Below, in pieces: positions 1-8,290 of a DNA stretch of 50,263 nucleotides. The position numbers were made by a program, and so were the translations under genes. The stretch is from positions 1 to 50,263 of the forward strand of contig CANRBG010000010.1 in assembly GCA_947628805.1 (NCBI GenBank), given 5' to 3'. This DNA is from an uncultured Oscillospiraceae bacterium (GTDB taxonomy: Bacteria; Bacillota; Clostridia; Oscillospirales; Oscillospiraceae). The notes beneath the pieces were generated by a model, which saw nothing but the letters and a program-made list of their open reading frames with translations, had not been told where the DNA came from and ran no database searches. How positions within the stretch are numbered: the stretch's first letter is position 1; every line of letters starts with the position of its first letter.

Positions 1-43
1 CCCCCACACACATTCTCATACTCTCTTCCCCCATTATACCAAA

Positions 44-64
44 AACTCCCCTGTTTGGGGAGTT
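44..64 (-). terminator. Intrinsic terminator of the O-antigen-ligase-like gene
   Basis: AACTCCCC (44-51) pairs with GGGGAGTT (57-64). Read on the minus strand the stem is followed by TTTTTGG, downstream of the leftward gene that stops at 123. Confidence 0.75.
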
Positions 65-77
65 CTTTGACAGACTG

Positions 78-104
78 GCGCGCCGCGGAGTATCCGCGGC
101 GCGC
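78..104. terminator. GC-rich 12-bp hairpin, probable terminator for rightward transcription
   Basis: Perfect 12-bp arms GCGCGCCGCGGA (78-89) and TCCGCGGCGCGC (93-104) with a 3-nt loop. On the plus strand it is followed by TTCATTTTATT. It probably ends transcription entering from a gene left of the window. Confidence 0.6.
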
Positions 105-122
105 TTCATTTTATTATCCATA

Positions 123-1406
123 TCATTCCGTTTCCGTCTCCAAAAGCCCCCACACCACCCACATCATGGGGGCGGTCAGGCACAGGCCCAGGCCGAAAAA
201 GTCCTGAATGAGATAGCACACGAACCCCGCGCCCAAAGCGGGATACAGGGCGTTTCGCTTCCGCCGCCGGACCCAGGTCACCACCGTGCAGCCGATGGCG
301 GCCAGATAGGCCAGCAGCGCGAAAATACCCATATTCACAAGGTAGCCCAGATAGACGTTGTGGCAGTTGGAGACCACCGCCGTCTTGTTGCGCACTTCGC
401 TGTACCAGCGGATGTCGAACCGCCTGGCAGTGGAGCCCGGACCGCCGCCCAGCCAGGGCTTTTCCAGGAAAAGCCCCCAGGCCTGCTTCCAGATCTGTCC
501 CCGGTGGGAACCGAATTCATCGGCCAGATGGCCGTGGAGGACCTGGCTCATCTCATAGAGGGTGCCGCTCTTCCCCGGCCAGAAATACAGCGTCCCCAGT
601 CCCGCCGCCGCCAGCGCGCCGCTGACGCAGCCGGCCGCTTTGGCTGCCCTGTCATTTTGGATCGCCACCGGCACGGCTATCAGCGCGCAGCCCGCCAGAG
701 CCGTCACGCCCGCGTCCACGTCGCAGACCGCCAGCATGCCCAGACCCAGCAGCCCGGGCAGGAACAGGATCCTGTCCCGCTTCGTCCGGGACAGCACGGC
801 GTATACCGTCAGCAGCGGCGCGGCCAGACACAGGTAGGCCGCGAACAGCCCGGCGTTGCCGATGGTGCCCAGAAACGCGCTGTTGTAGGCCACATATTTG
901 TCGTAGTAATTGGTCCCATCCGGGTAAAATCCCAGCGGGTCCAGCCCGCAAAGCTGCATCACAGCCACGGCGCTGCACACCGTGGCGGATACGCCCAGCG
1001 CCCACATATACCGCCGCCGGGGCCGGCCCAACAGGGATACCCCGAAGAAAATGAGACCGCACAGCACCGTGGTCAGATAGCCGTCAAAACGGCTCCCGCC
1101 CAGAAAACAAACGGTACCGTACTCGGAAACAGCGGCGGACACGCCTCCGATGGCCAGAAAGAGCCCCACGGCCAGGTGGGCCGGCCGGACCTCCGTCCGG
1201 TACCGCTCCCCTGTGATCAGGCCGCAGACCAGAAGCGTCAGCGTCACCGCCGCCCACACCCCTGTGGCCACGGCGAAAAACCAAAACTTGGAGGCCGTCA
1301 CGTTATCGTAGCCCTCAAAGCCTACGAACAGTGGGAACACACCCAGCATCACCAGTATGAACTTGTCCGTGACCCACTTGGCCCGGTCCAGAAAGGGATA
1401 GTCCAT
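123..1406 (-). CDS. O-antigen ligase / Wzy-C-like polytopic membrane protein
   Basis: A 427-residue protein with about ten hydrophobic segments. Near the C-terminus it carries the Wzy_C-type signature: SHRGQIW at about residue 300, then GGGPGS, then a CHNVYLGYLVNMGI stretch at about 349-362. In this family the Arg and His regions lie in or next to a periplasmic loop and transfer or polymerise lipid-linked glycans. The start is set at ATG 1406 because AAAGGAG lies just upstream; the open frame extends further but without a ribosome site. No glycan gene cluster is adjacent, so the substrate (capsule, teichoic-like polymer or protein glycan) cannot be named. It has its own promoter at 1432-1460. 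Confidence 0.8.
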   Translation of the reverse strand: MDYPFLDRAKWVTDKFILVMLGVFPLFVGFEGYDNVTASKFWFFAVATGVWAAVTLTLLVCGLITGERYRTEVRPAHLAVGLFLAIGGVSAAVSEYGTVCFLGGSRFDGYLTTVLCGLIFFGVSLLGRPRRRYMWALGVSATVCSAVAVMQLCGLDPLGFYPDGTNYYDKYVAYNSAFLGTIGNAGLFAAYLCLAAPLLTVYAVLSRTKRDRILFLPGLLGLGMLAVCDVDAGVTALAGCALIAVPVAIQNDRAAKAAGCVSGALAAAGLGTLYFWPGKSGTLYEMSQVLHGHLADEFGSHRGQIWKQAWGLFLEKPWLGGGPGSTARRFDIRWYSEVRNKTAVVSNCHNVYLGYLVNMGIFALLAYLAAIGCTVVTWVRRRKRNALYPALGAGFVCYLIQDFFGLGLCLTAPMMWVVWGLLETETE

Positions 1407-1431
1407 GATCCGCTCCTTTGTCGCTGGGGCT

Positions 1432-1460
1432 ATTATAACGTGGAAAGGCGGAAAGCACAA
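1432..1460 (-). promoter_or_regulatory. Promoter of the O-antigen-ligase-like gene
   Basis: Read leftward: TTGTGC (1455-1460), 17-nt spacer, TATAAT (1432-1437), then AAAGGAG and the start codon at 1406. Confidence 0.7.
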
Positions 1461-1464
1461 GTGA

Positions 1465-1493
1465 TTGAAAAATCTGGGGGTATATGATATAGT
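1465..1493 (+). promoter_or_regulatory. Promoter of the yfbR-glyQS operon
   Basis: TTGAAA (1465-1470), 17-nt spacer, TATAGT (1488-1493), 30 bases before the yfbR start. It is divergent from, and interleaved with, the leftward promoter. Confidence 0.75.
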
Positions 1494-1523
1494 AAAGAAT
1501 ACTTTGGATAAGGATGGTACGGG

Positions 1524-2150
1524 ATGGACAACTTCTACGCCCTCATCGCCCGGATGAAGAATATCAGCCGCTGGGCGCTGATGCGGTCGGTAACGCCGGA
1601 GAACGTGCAGGAGCACAGCCACATGGTGGCGGTGCTGGCTCACGCGCTGGCGGTGATACGCCGGGACGTGTTCGGCGCGCCCTGCGATCCCAATGCCGCG
1701 GCGGCGGCCGCCCTGTTCCACGACGCCGGGGAGATCCTGACCGGGGACCTGCCCACGCCCATCAAGTACCGCAACGAGACTATCCAGGCCGCCTACCGGC
1801 AGGTGGAGGCGGAGGCGTCGGCCAAGCTTTTGGACATGCTGCCGGCGGCGCTGCGCCCGGCCTACGAGCCTTTGCTCGCCGGGCCGGACCCAGAATTGAA
1901 GCCCCTGGTGAAAGCGGCCGACAAGCTGTCGGCCTACATCAAGTGCATCGAGGAGCGGCGGGCCGGCAACGACGAGTTTTTACAGGCGGAGCAGAAATCC
2001 CTGGAGGCCCTGCGGGGTTACGGCATGCCCGAGGTGGATTACTTCTTGGAGCAGTTCATCCCCGCCTTCGAACGGACGCTGGACGAGCTGGGGACCATGG
2101 AGTATAAAGAACCGAAGCTGAATACACTTTCCATAAAGGAGACGGAATAA
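1524..2150 (+). CDS. yfbR: HD-domain 5'-deoxynucleotidase, YfbR type
   Basis: This 208-aa protein matches E. coli YfbR along its whole length from memory, including ENVxEHS (around H31/H33), the HD pair FHDAGE (H66-D67), the TGDLPTP(I/V)KY stretch and the distal aspartate at about D133 in KAADKL. A tryptophan at about residue 17 in the SRWALM segment matches the residue that makes YfbR reject ribonucleotides. YfbR removes the 5' phosphate from deoxyribonucleoside monophosphates in the cytosol, using a divalent metal. It is the first gene after the promoter, and its stop codon directly abuts the glyQS start. Confidence 0.93.
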   Translation: MDNFYALIARMKNISRWALMRSVTPENVQEHSHMVAVLAHALAVIRRDVFGAPCDPNAAAAAALFHDAGEILTGDLPTPIKYRNETIQAAYRQVEAEASAKLLDMLPAALRPAYEPLLAGPDPELKPLVKAADKLSAYIKCIEERRAGNDEFLQAEQKSLEALRGYGMPEVDYFLEQFIPAFERTLDELGTMEYKEPKLNTLSIKETE

Positions 2151-3587
2151 ATGCGCATGAAAGCCCAAGACAAGACGATGGAAAAGATCGTGGCCCTGTG
2201 CAAGAACAGGGGCTTTATCTTCGCCGGGTCCGAGATATACGGCGGTCTGGCAAACTCCTGGGACTACGGTCCCCTGGGCGTGCTGATGAAGCAGAACGTG
2301 AAAAATGCCTGGTGGAAGAAGTTCGTCCAGGAGAGCCCCTATAACGTGGGTCTGGACGCGGGCATCCTGATGAATCCCCGAGTGTGGGAGGCCTCCGGCC
2401 ACGTGACCAACTTCAACGACCCCCTCATCGACTGCAAGGGCTGCAAGCGCCGCCACCGGGCCGATAAGCTCATCGAAGAATGGGCGAAGGAGACCGGCAC
2501 GGACATCAATGTGGAGGCCCTCACCAACGACGAGATGGTGGCCTATATCCGGGAGAAGAAGATCCCCTGCCCCGGCTGCGGCGCCACGGATTTTTCCGAC
2601 ATCAAGAAATTCAATCTGATGTTCAAGACCCACCAGGGCGTCACGGAGGAATCCGGCACGGACGTGTACCTGCGGCCCGAGACCGCCCAGGGCATCTTCG
2701 TGGACTACAAGAGCGTGCTGCGCACCACCCGTAAAAAGCTGCCCTTTGGCATCTGCCAGATCGGCAAATCCTTCCGCAACGAGATCACCCCGGGCAACTT
2801 CACGTTCCGGATCCTGGAATTCGAGCAGATGGAGCTGGAGTTCTTCTGCCAGCCGGGCTCTGACCTGGAGTGGTTTAAGTACTGGCGGGAGTTCTGCCAC
2901 AAGTGGCTGCTGGAGCTGGGCATGACGGATGAGTACCTGCGCCTGCGTGACCACACCCCCGAAGAGCTGAGCTTCTACTCCAAGGCCACCACAGACTTTG
3001 AGTATCTCTTCCCCTTTGGCTGGGGCGAGCTGTGGGGCATCGCGGACCGGACCGACTATGACCTGACCCAGCACCAGACCTTCTCCGGCGAGAAGATGGA
3101 ATACAAGGAAGAGGGCATGGCCGAGGGCTTCATCCCCTACGTCATCGAGCCCAGCCTGGGCGCGGACCGGGTCATGCTGGCTTTCCTGATCGACGCCTAC
3201 GACGAGGAACAGGTTGGCGTGGACAAGAAGGGCAACCCCGACGTGCGCACGGTGCTGCATCTGCACCCCCAGCTGGCGCCCTATAAATGCGCGGTGCTGC
3301 CGCTTTCCAAGAAAGACGTCCTCTCCGGCCCCGCCAAGGAGCTTTACGCGCAGCTCGCCAAGGAATTTTCCTGCGACTACGACGAGACCGGCTCCATCGG
3401 CAAGCGGTACCGCCGTCAGGACGAGATCGGCACGCCGTTCTGCGTGACGTTGGACTTCCAGACCGTGGGCGACGGGGACATCCCCGCCGACAACTGCGTC
3501 ACCGTCCGGGAGCGGGACTCCATGGAGCAGGTCCGCATCCCCATGGATCAGGTGGCGGACTATATCGCCCAGCGGATCAAATACTGA
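2151..3587 (+). CDS. glyQS: Glycyl-tRNA synthetase, single-chain alpha2 type
   Basis: A 478-aa class II synthetase of the single-subunit kind, not the GlyQ/GlyS alpha-beta pair. Class II motif 2 is visible as [11 protein letters not shown] near residue 207, and motif 3 as GADRVMLAF near 338. An insertion with cysteines CKGC (95/98) and CPGC (140/143) can bind zinc. The C-terminal anticodon-binding domain begins around [14 protein letters not shown]. It charges tRNA-Gly with glycine. The start abuts the yfbR stop; ATG 2157 is an alternative. No T-box leader precedes it, because yfbR occupies the upstream region, so T-box control from this position is not apparent. Confidence 0.96.
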   Translation: MRMKAQDKTMEKIVALCKNRGFIFAGSEIYGGLANSWDYGPLGVLMKQNVKNAWWKKFVQESPYNVGLDAGILMNPRVWEASGHVTNFNDPLIDCKGCKRRHRADKLIEEWAKETGTDINVEALTNDEMVAYIREKKIPCPGCGATDFSDIKKFNLMFKTHQGVTEESGTDVYLRPETAQGIFVDYKSVLRTTRKKLPFGICQIGKSFRNEITPGNFTFRILEFEQMELEFFCQPGSDLEWFKYWREFCHKWLLELGMTDEYLRLRDHTPEELSFYSKATTDFEYLFPFGWGELWGIADRTDYDLTQHQTFSGEKMEYKEEGMAEGFIPYVIEPSLGADRVMLAFLIDAYDEEQVGVDKKGNPDVRTVLHLHPQLAPYKCAVLPLSKKDVLSGPAKELYAQLAKEFSCDYDETGSIGKRYRRQDEIGTPFCVTLDFQTVGDGDIPADNCVTVRERDSMEQVRIPMDQVADYIAQRIKY

Positions 3588-3589
3588 AC

Positions 3590-3964
3590 ATGGACGAGGA
3601 AAAGCAGCCCGCGCAGGGGGAGAACCTCACCGCCGGTCAGGCTTTCGTCAAAAGCATCCGCCCGGCGGGGTGCGCGCTGTTTCTGATCGTGGCTGTGCTG
3701 GTGGCGGCGGTGTGCCTCACCGCCGGCCGGGACCCCATCCCGGGTTACAGGCCCCCGGAGCGGGCCAGCTATGAAAACGACCTGCCCGCGCTGGTATCGG
3801 TGCTGGAAGAGCAGGTGTTCCCCCGACTGCCGGAATACGATATGACCGCCGCCATCACCGGCGAGACCGTCACCGTGACGGTGGAGCAAGGCAACTTCGC
3901 GGCGGCCCGGTCCGCCATTTTGCGGTATTTTCCCCAAGACCTCATCACCTTTGAAAGGGGCTGA
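3590..3964 (+). CDS. Small single-pass membrane protein, unknown function
   Basis: A 124-aa protein starting at the ATG two bases after the glyQS stop. A hydrophilic N-terminus of about 25 residues is followed by one transmembrane segment (about 26-46), then an outside-facing domain of about 75 residues rich in acidic residues and beta-prone stretches (ITGETVTVTV). The motif DLPALVSVLEEQVFP is conserved-looking, but I do not recognise the family. Translation is probably coupled to glyQS. It sits six bases upstream of the degenerate NadE gene. No enzymatic motif is visible. Confidence 0.7.
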   Translation: MDEEKQPAQGENLTAGQAFVKSIRPAGCALFLIVAVLVAAVCLTAGRDPIPGYRPPERASYENDLPALVSVLEEQVFPRLPEYDMTAAITGETVTVTVEQGNFAAARSAILRYFPQDLITFERG

Positions 3965-3970
3965 CAAGCC

Positions 3971-5170
3971 ATGCGCATCAAAGTGGCCGCCGCGGCGCCG
4001 GAGCTTCTGCCCGGCCGTCCCGGCCAGAACATGGCCAACGTCCTGGCCGCCATCAGCCGGGCCCGGGACGACGGCGCATCCATCCTGGTGTTGCCGGCGG
4101 ACCTGCCGGAGGACATGAACCGGGGCGCCCTGGAGCGGCAGGCAGGCAAGATGACCGTCTATCCCATCATGGCCGATCCCCTGCCCCGGGAGGACCTGTT
4201 GAGCCATCACGACGATATGGACATCCTGTGCTGCTGCGCCGACACGCCCACCACCGTATCCTCCCACTACGATAACATCAACCTGGCGGGCCTCGCCAGC
4301 CACGAGAACATGGCCGTGGTGGTCATGGCCTGTCCCCAGGGGGGCGACGGCAGCGGCAAGCTGTACACCGGCCAGTGCCTGATCGCCCAGAACGGCGCCA
4401 TTTTGCAGAGTGCGGACGGCTACGCCCTGGCCCGGGTCACCATCCCCAGCCGGGAGACCAAAGCCCCCTTGGAGGAACTGGTCACCGACCATCCCACGAC
4501 CCCCTGGACGCCTTTCCCCGTGATGCTGCCCCGGGTGATCAAGCTGGCCGCCGACGGGCTGGCCCGGCGGATGATGGCCCTGGGGGAGACACAGCTGACC
4601 GTCTCCATCGGCCGCAACGCATCCTCCCTGCTGGCCCTGGCCGCCTGCGTGGCGGCGGTGGACCGGCTGAAGCTGTCCCACAAGAACATCCACGTGACCG
4701 CCGACGGCAACCGGGCCAACCAGATCGCCGCCGCTCTGGGCGTGACCCTTGGGGGCGAGGCGGGTCTGGCGGTGGACAGCACGGACCTGACCGCCCGGGC
4801 CCTGGACGGGACCCAGCCGGAGCACTACGCCGTCAACGCCACCGTGCCCCGGAGCGTGGCACGGCTTGTCATGCGCTATTACGCCAATACCTGCGGCAAT
4901 ATGGCCCTGTCCGTGCCCATCCGGTCCATCGTCCACGACGACGACAGCCAGCCCTGGGAGCTTTACGACTTTCTGCTGCACTACTCACTCGTCTACGACA
5001 TGTCCAAGTGGACCCAGGCCCGGCTCTTGGAGGACACCTTTGAAGACCGCTTCCCCCACGAGACCATCCTGTCGGCCCTGGACCGCTTCTTCGACGACTT
5101 CCGCCGCCCCGGCCCCTGCCAGGGCCCGGAGGTATTCTCCCTGGACGTGGTCCGCGACGCCGAACACTGA
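3971..5170 (+). CDS. Degenerate NAD+ synthetase paralogue (nitrilase + synthetase remnants, catalytic residues lost)
   Basis: A 399-aa protein whose order of segments follows glutamine-dependent NAD synthetase (NadE, about 640 aa). There is an N-terminal nitrilase strand (RIKVAAAAPE), then TGQCLIAQNGAILQ (family: SGHSLIAENGTLL), then a synthetase half with STDLTARALDG (family: TGDLSELALGW), YAVNATVPRSVARLVMRYYA and a C-terminal ELYDFLLHY...RFFDDFRRPGP block. The ATP loop SGGLDST has become SIGRNASS (about 212-219). The nitrilase Glu-Lys-Cys triad region is missing or rewritten. The frame is intact, with a start at ATG 3971. I infer a pseudoenzyme with a binding or regulatory role. It is unlikely to make NAD. 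Confidence 0.8.
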   Translation: MRIKVAAAAPELLPGRPGQNMANVLAAISRARDDGASILVLPADLPEDMNRGALERQAGKMTVYPIMADPLPREDLLSHHDDMDILCCCADTPTTVSSHYDNINLAGLASHENMAVVVMACPQGGDGSGKLYTGQCLIAQNGAILQSADGYALARVTIPSRETKAPLEELVTDHPTTPWTPFPVMLPRVIKLAADGLARRMMALGETQLTVSIGRNASSLLALAACVAAVDRLKLSHKNIHVTADGNRANQIAAALGVTLGGEAGLAVDSTDLTARALDGTQPEHYAVNATVPRSVARLVMRYYANTCGNMALSVPIRSIVHDDDSQPWELYDFLLHYSLVYDMSKWTQARLLEDTFEDRFPHETILSALDRFFDDFRRPGPCQGPEVFSLDVVRDAEH

Positions 5171-5202
5171 GATATCCGCCCCGTACACAAAGGAGCCTGA
5201 TC

Positions 5203-6027
5203 ATGCGCAAACTGTTCGCCATCCTGCTTGCCGCCGCGCTGCTGGTCACGCCGGCCTATGCCGCCGCCGACAGCGGCCGGTCCGCCGTGGGCGTGGACCC
5301 GGACCACTGCAGCCACCACTTTGAGGTGTCCGTGCTGCGGGAGGCCACCTGCGCCGAAAAGGGGTTGCTGGCCTACACCTGCTCCAAGTGCGGGCTGACC
5401 TATACGGCGGAGACCCTGCCCGACGGGGAGCACGACTATGAGCTGACGGACACCACCGCCACCTGCGTCCTGGACGGGGACGCCACCTATACCTGCACCC
5501 GCTGCGGCGAAAGCTACACCGAGCACGTGACCGCCCCCGGCCATGTGGCCGAGGACCGGCCCGCCACCTGCACCCACAGCCGGGTCTGCGTCAACTGCGG
5601 CCAGGTGCTGGAACCCGCCACCGGCCACGACTATACATACCAGTACGACGCGGAGCGTACCCAGGACGGCGCTTTCGTCACCTACGGCACCTGGCGGTGC
5701 GAAAGCTGCGGCCGGGTCCTGGACGCCACAGAGGATAACGCTGTTTACTATTACGATCTGCTGGCCCGGCAGGAGGCGGAGGCGGCCCAGGCCGCCGCCA
5801 TCAAGGCGGCCGCCCTGGAGAAGGACTCCGGCACGGACGCCATAGTCCAGGCGGAGGATGACTCCGGCGCCGATACGGCGGCCGGCGAGGAACCGTCCGA
5901 CAGTGATACGGCGGCCGGACTGGGGTCCGAGCTGTGGCTCATCGTCTCCGGCACGGCGGTTTTGATCATCGTGGTGGAGACGATCGTGCTGGTCCGGTCT
6001 TTGAAAAAGGCCAAGGCTGCCCGCTGA
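5203..6027 (+). CDS. Exported protein with four CxxC modules and a C-terminal membrane anchor
   Basis: A 274-aa protein with a clear signal peptide ending in AYA-A (residues 1-21), four spaced CxxC knuckles (CSKCG, CTRCG, CVNCG, CESCG) in the first 180 residues, an Ala/Glu-rich helical stretch, an acidic SDSDTAAG-type linker with a repeated DTAAG, and a final transmembrane helix followed by KKAKAAR. The repeats have an alternating ATC...CxxCG pattern and end in GH(D/V). Such modules are common in surface proteins of gut Clostridia, but their function is not established to my knowledge. Metal binding or structural disulfides are both possible. A Shine-Dalgarno site (AAAGGAG) precedes ATG 5203. 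Confidence 0.75.
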   Translation: MRKLFAILLAAALLVTPAYAAADSGRSAVGVDPDHCSHHFEVSVLREATCAEKGLLAYTCSKCGLTYTAETLPDGEHDYELTDTTATCVLDGDATYTCTRCGESYTEHVTAPGHVAEDRPATCTHSRVCVNCGQVLEPATGHDYTYQYDAERTQDGAFVTYGTWRCESCGRVLDATEDNAVYYYDLLARQEAEAAQAAAIKAAALEKDSGTDAIVQAEDDSGADTAAGEEPSDSDTAAGLGSELWLIVSGTAVLIIVVETIVLVRSLKKAKAAR

Positions 6028-6049
6028 GCGGCCCGGAGGTTTCGTCTGC

Positions 6050-7321
6050 ATGTTCAGGAACAAAAAATTCGGTTTTTACGCCGTCACGCTCTGCCTGACG
6101 GGGCTGGCGTACACCCTGGTGTGCGCGGCTTTGGAGACGGGTCTGACGGGCGTGGTCCAGCGCTTTGTAAAGAGCTGGTCCGGCCAGACCACAGAGCTTC
6201 CCACCTTGGTGGGGAGCTTTCTTGCGGTCCCGGCGGCCTTCCTATGCGGGCGGGCCGTCGTGAAAAGCGGGCCCCGGCAGGCCCTGCTCGTCTGCGCGGC
6301 TGTCGCGGCCCTGGGCTGCGCGGGACTGGCCGCCGCCGGCGGGATCTATCCGCTGTTTTTCGTGTCCGCGGCGGCGATCCGCTGCGCCTGCGCGCTGATC
6401 TACATCTGCCTGGCCGTCCTGTGCGCCGGCTGGTCCATCCGCTACCGGGGCCGGATCATGGGCATCGTCACCCTGGGCGCGCCGCTGATGGGCGCGGTGG
6501 GCGCGGGCACCGTGACCCGGCTTATCTCCGGATACCTCTCCGGCGACTACAGGCCCTATTTTCTGGGTCTGGCCGGGGCGCTGATGCTGCTGGCGCTGCT
6601 GGACCGGTTTTTGCTGCGGGACCTGCCGGAGGAAGCCGGGCTTTATCCCGACGGGGCCGGCCGGCCCCCCTTGTCCGAGCCCGAGGATGAACAGCCGCCC
6701 CTGACCCCGAAGCAGATATGCAAAGACGGCCGCGCCTGGCTCCTGTTTGTGATCTGCGGCGCGCTGGCGGCCGTGGCGGCCGGATGCATGGGCGGCATGG
6801 GCGCCCGGTTCCTGGCCCTGGGCGGCGAAGAGCTGTGGCTGTCCGCCAGCCGCTGGCTGGCCCTGGGAGCCATTTTGAGCATCCCCGCCAGCTACATCTT
6901 CGGCGTGATCGACGACTGCGCCGGGTCCGCTGTGGCCGTTATCCTGCTGGCCGCCATGGAGCTTCTGTGCGCGCTGGCGCTGCTCATGACCCCGGCGGCG
7001 GGGAGCCCGCTGTGGGGCGTCGCCCTGTGCGCGGGCGGGGCCTGTCTGCTGGGCGGGCCGTCCACCGTGATCCCCTGCGCCATCGGCCGGGTCTATGGCC
7101 GGCGGCAATTCGCCGCCGCGGGGGCGATCCTGCTGCCCGCGGTGCTGCTGCCCGCTGCCGCCGCGCCCGTCGTCACGGTACAGCTGATCCAGGCGGGCCT
7201 TGGCCGGACCGCCTGCATGGCGCTGGTGGGTCTGGCCGCCATCGGCCTGGCGGCGGCGCTGCTGCTGATCCCCATCAGGGACGCCAACGCCCCCGACCGT
7301 GGCCGGGACAATAAAACTTGA
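6050..7321 (+). CDS. Major facilitator superfamily transporter
   Basis: A 423-aa protein with about twelve hydrophobic helices and a central hydrophilic loop (PLSEPEDEQPPLTPKQICKD, near 205-225) that separates two six-helix halves. The layout resembles the OFA (oxalate/formate antiporter-like) branch of MFS carriers, which is a family-level guess; the substrate cannot be read from the sequence. GGAGG lies ten bases before ATG 6050. The gene follows the CxxC protein by 22 bases and is the last of the rightward series. A palindromic repeat copy begins directly after its stop. Confidence 0.8.
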   Translation: MFRNKKFGFYAVTLCLTGLAYTLVCAALETGLTGVVQRFVKSWSGQTTELPTLVGSFLAVPAAFLCGRAVVKSGPRQALLVCAAVAALGCAGLAAAGGIYPLFFVSAAAIRCACALIYICLAVLCAGWSIRYRGRIMGIVTLGAPLMGAVGAGTVTRLISGYLSGDYRPYFLGLAGALMLLALLDRFLLRDLPEEAGLYPDGAGRPPLSEPEDEQPPLTPKQICKDGRAWLLFVICGALAAVAAGCMGGMGARFLALGGEELWLSASRWLALGAILSIPASYIFGVIDDCAGSAVAVILLAAMELLCALALLMTPAAGSPLWGVALCAGGACLLGGPSTVIPCAIGRVYGRRQFAAAGAILLPAVLLPAAAAPVVTVQLIQAGLGRTACMALVGLAAIGLAAALLLIPIRDANAPDRGRDNKT

Positions 7322-7326
7322 AAATT

Positions 7327-7456
7327 GGCTGTTCTGTTTTGGTGTCGGAGCCAGTCCGAAAGTATCCCTCGCCCGCACAGTTTCGCTTCGCTCAACACCA
7401 TGCGGTTCGAGGGACACTTCCGGTCCTGGCTCTCAAACTTTTAGTGCCTAGGTGCG
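7327..7456 (+). repeat. Palindromic dispersed repeat, copy 1
   Basis: A long imperfect hairpin: GCCAGTCCGAAAGT...CCCTCG on the left pairs with TTCGAGGGACACTTCCGG...CTGGC on the right, around the loop CAGTTTCGCTTCGCTCAACA. It shares more than 80 nearly identical bases with copies at 22518 and 42431. It lies between the converging MFS and sfsA genes. Confidence 0.85.
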
Positions 7457-7473
7457 CCGGTCTAAATGAATAA

Positions 7474-7506
7474 ATAAGACCTGCTGGGAAGCAGGTCTTA
7501 TTTTGC
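7474..7506. terminator. Bidirectional terminator between the MFS and sfsA genes
   Basis: ATAAGACCTGCT / AGCAGGTCTTAT (7474-7501), with TTTT on the plus side and TTTATTCATT on the minus side. It serves both converging genes. Confidence 0.85.
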
Positions 7507-7507
7507 T

Positions 7508-8290
7508 TTACAGCCGTACCGCCACCGGCGCGTTCAGCTCCATGCTGTCCGGGGCCACCCGGCAGTCATAGGCCAGGATATGCACCCCTGCGGCGACGGC
7601 CGCTTTCAGGGCCGCGGCAAAGGCCGGGTCCGTGGCGGCATTGGGCTCGAAATGGTCCACGCCCTCCATCTGGATCACGAAAAGCACATACGCCGGCCCC
7701 GGAAAGGCCGCCAGCTCCCGCAAATGCTTGGTCCCCCGCTCCGTTGGCGCGTCCGGGAACAGGACCACGCCGTCCCCAACGGGGCCCCCACGCGAATCCA
7801 GCGAAGCGAATCGCGTGGGGAGAGGAGAAACCGCGGAGCACTCGAACTCCGGCGCAAGCGCCGGAGAGAGACCTGCGGAGCGTGTTTCGACGAGTGTGAC
7901 GCCTTTCACCTCCAGCAGCGCCAGCTCCGGGGTAAAAAGCCCAAAGTCGAACCGGCTGTCGCCGTAACGAAACTCCGGCTTTATCTCCGTCCCCGGCGGG
8001 AACAGCTCTCCCCTTTTCAGCCATTCCAGCACCGCCGCGTTGGGGGCCTGGCTGTCCATGTTGATCAGCCTTGCCCCTTTCTCTACGGCGATCAGATCAT
8101 ACCGGGTCCTGCGGCCCGTATCCTCCCCCGCGTCGGCCAGATACACCCGGGCCCTCGGGACCAGCAGCTCCCGGCAGCGGCCCGTGTTCTTCACGTGTAC
8201 CGTCTCCACGCGTCCGTCCAGCTCCACATGGGCGATAAACCGGTTGGGCCGGTCCAGGAATCGGGCCGGGACCACTCGCTCGTACCGCAT
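7508..8290 (-). CDS. sfsA: SfsA-like sugar fermentation stimulation / DNA-binding nuclease-fold protein carrying an in-frame repeat insertion
   Basis: A 260-aa protein. N-terminal SfsA features are present ([30 protein letters not shown]) and so is the core (PEFRYGDSRFDFGL, LLEVKGVTL, DGVVLFPDAPTERGTKHLREL, HILAYDC). The family is about 225-235 aa. The excess is a block of about 39 residues between EVKGVTL and DGVVLFP, where SfsA normally has two or three residues. That block is encoded by the palindromic module at 7775-7888. SfsA is a nuclease-fold protein linked to nucleic-acid binding. The start ATG overlaps the stop of the upstream ABC ATPase (TGATG), so it is translationally coupled as the last gene of the peptide-transport operon. 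Whether the protein still folds is unknown. Confidence 0.9.
   Translation of the reverse strand: MRYERVVPARFLDRPNRFIAHVELDGRVETVHVKNTGRCRELLVPRARVYLADAGEDTGRRTRYDLIAVEKGARLINMDSQAPNAAVLEWLKRGELFPPGTEIKPEFRYGDSRFDFGLFTPELALLEVKGVTLVETRSAGLSPALAPEFECSAVSPLPTRFASLDSRGGPVGDGVVLFPDAPTERGTKHLRELAAFPGPAYVLFVIQMEGVDHFEPNAATDPAFAAALKAAVAAGVHILAYDCRVAPDSMELNAPVAVRL
7775..7888. repeat. Two-hairpin palindromic module inserted in-frame in sfsA
   Basis: Hairpin 1: CCCCACGCGA (7786-7795) with TCGCGTGGGG (7811-7820). A 26-nt linker AGAGGAGAAACCGCG... follows. Hairpin 2: CTCCGGCGC (7847-7855) with GCGCCGGAG (7858-7866), then GAGACCTG. The same arrangement, with different stem sequences but 19 of 26 linker bases shared, is found at 22598-22690. 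In the sfsA frame it is open throughout. Confidence 0.85.

Noticed and set aside
2000-2160. T-box leader for glyQS
   Set aside because: The region is coding sequence of yfbR; no T-box motif or specifier structure is visible.
7775-7888. sfsA insertion as a sequencing or assembly artefact
   Set aside because: The insert is a structured module found elsewhere in the window with a different sequence and it keeps the frame, which an error would not be expected to do.
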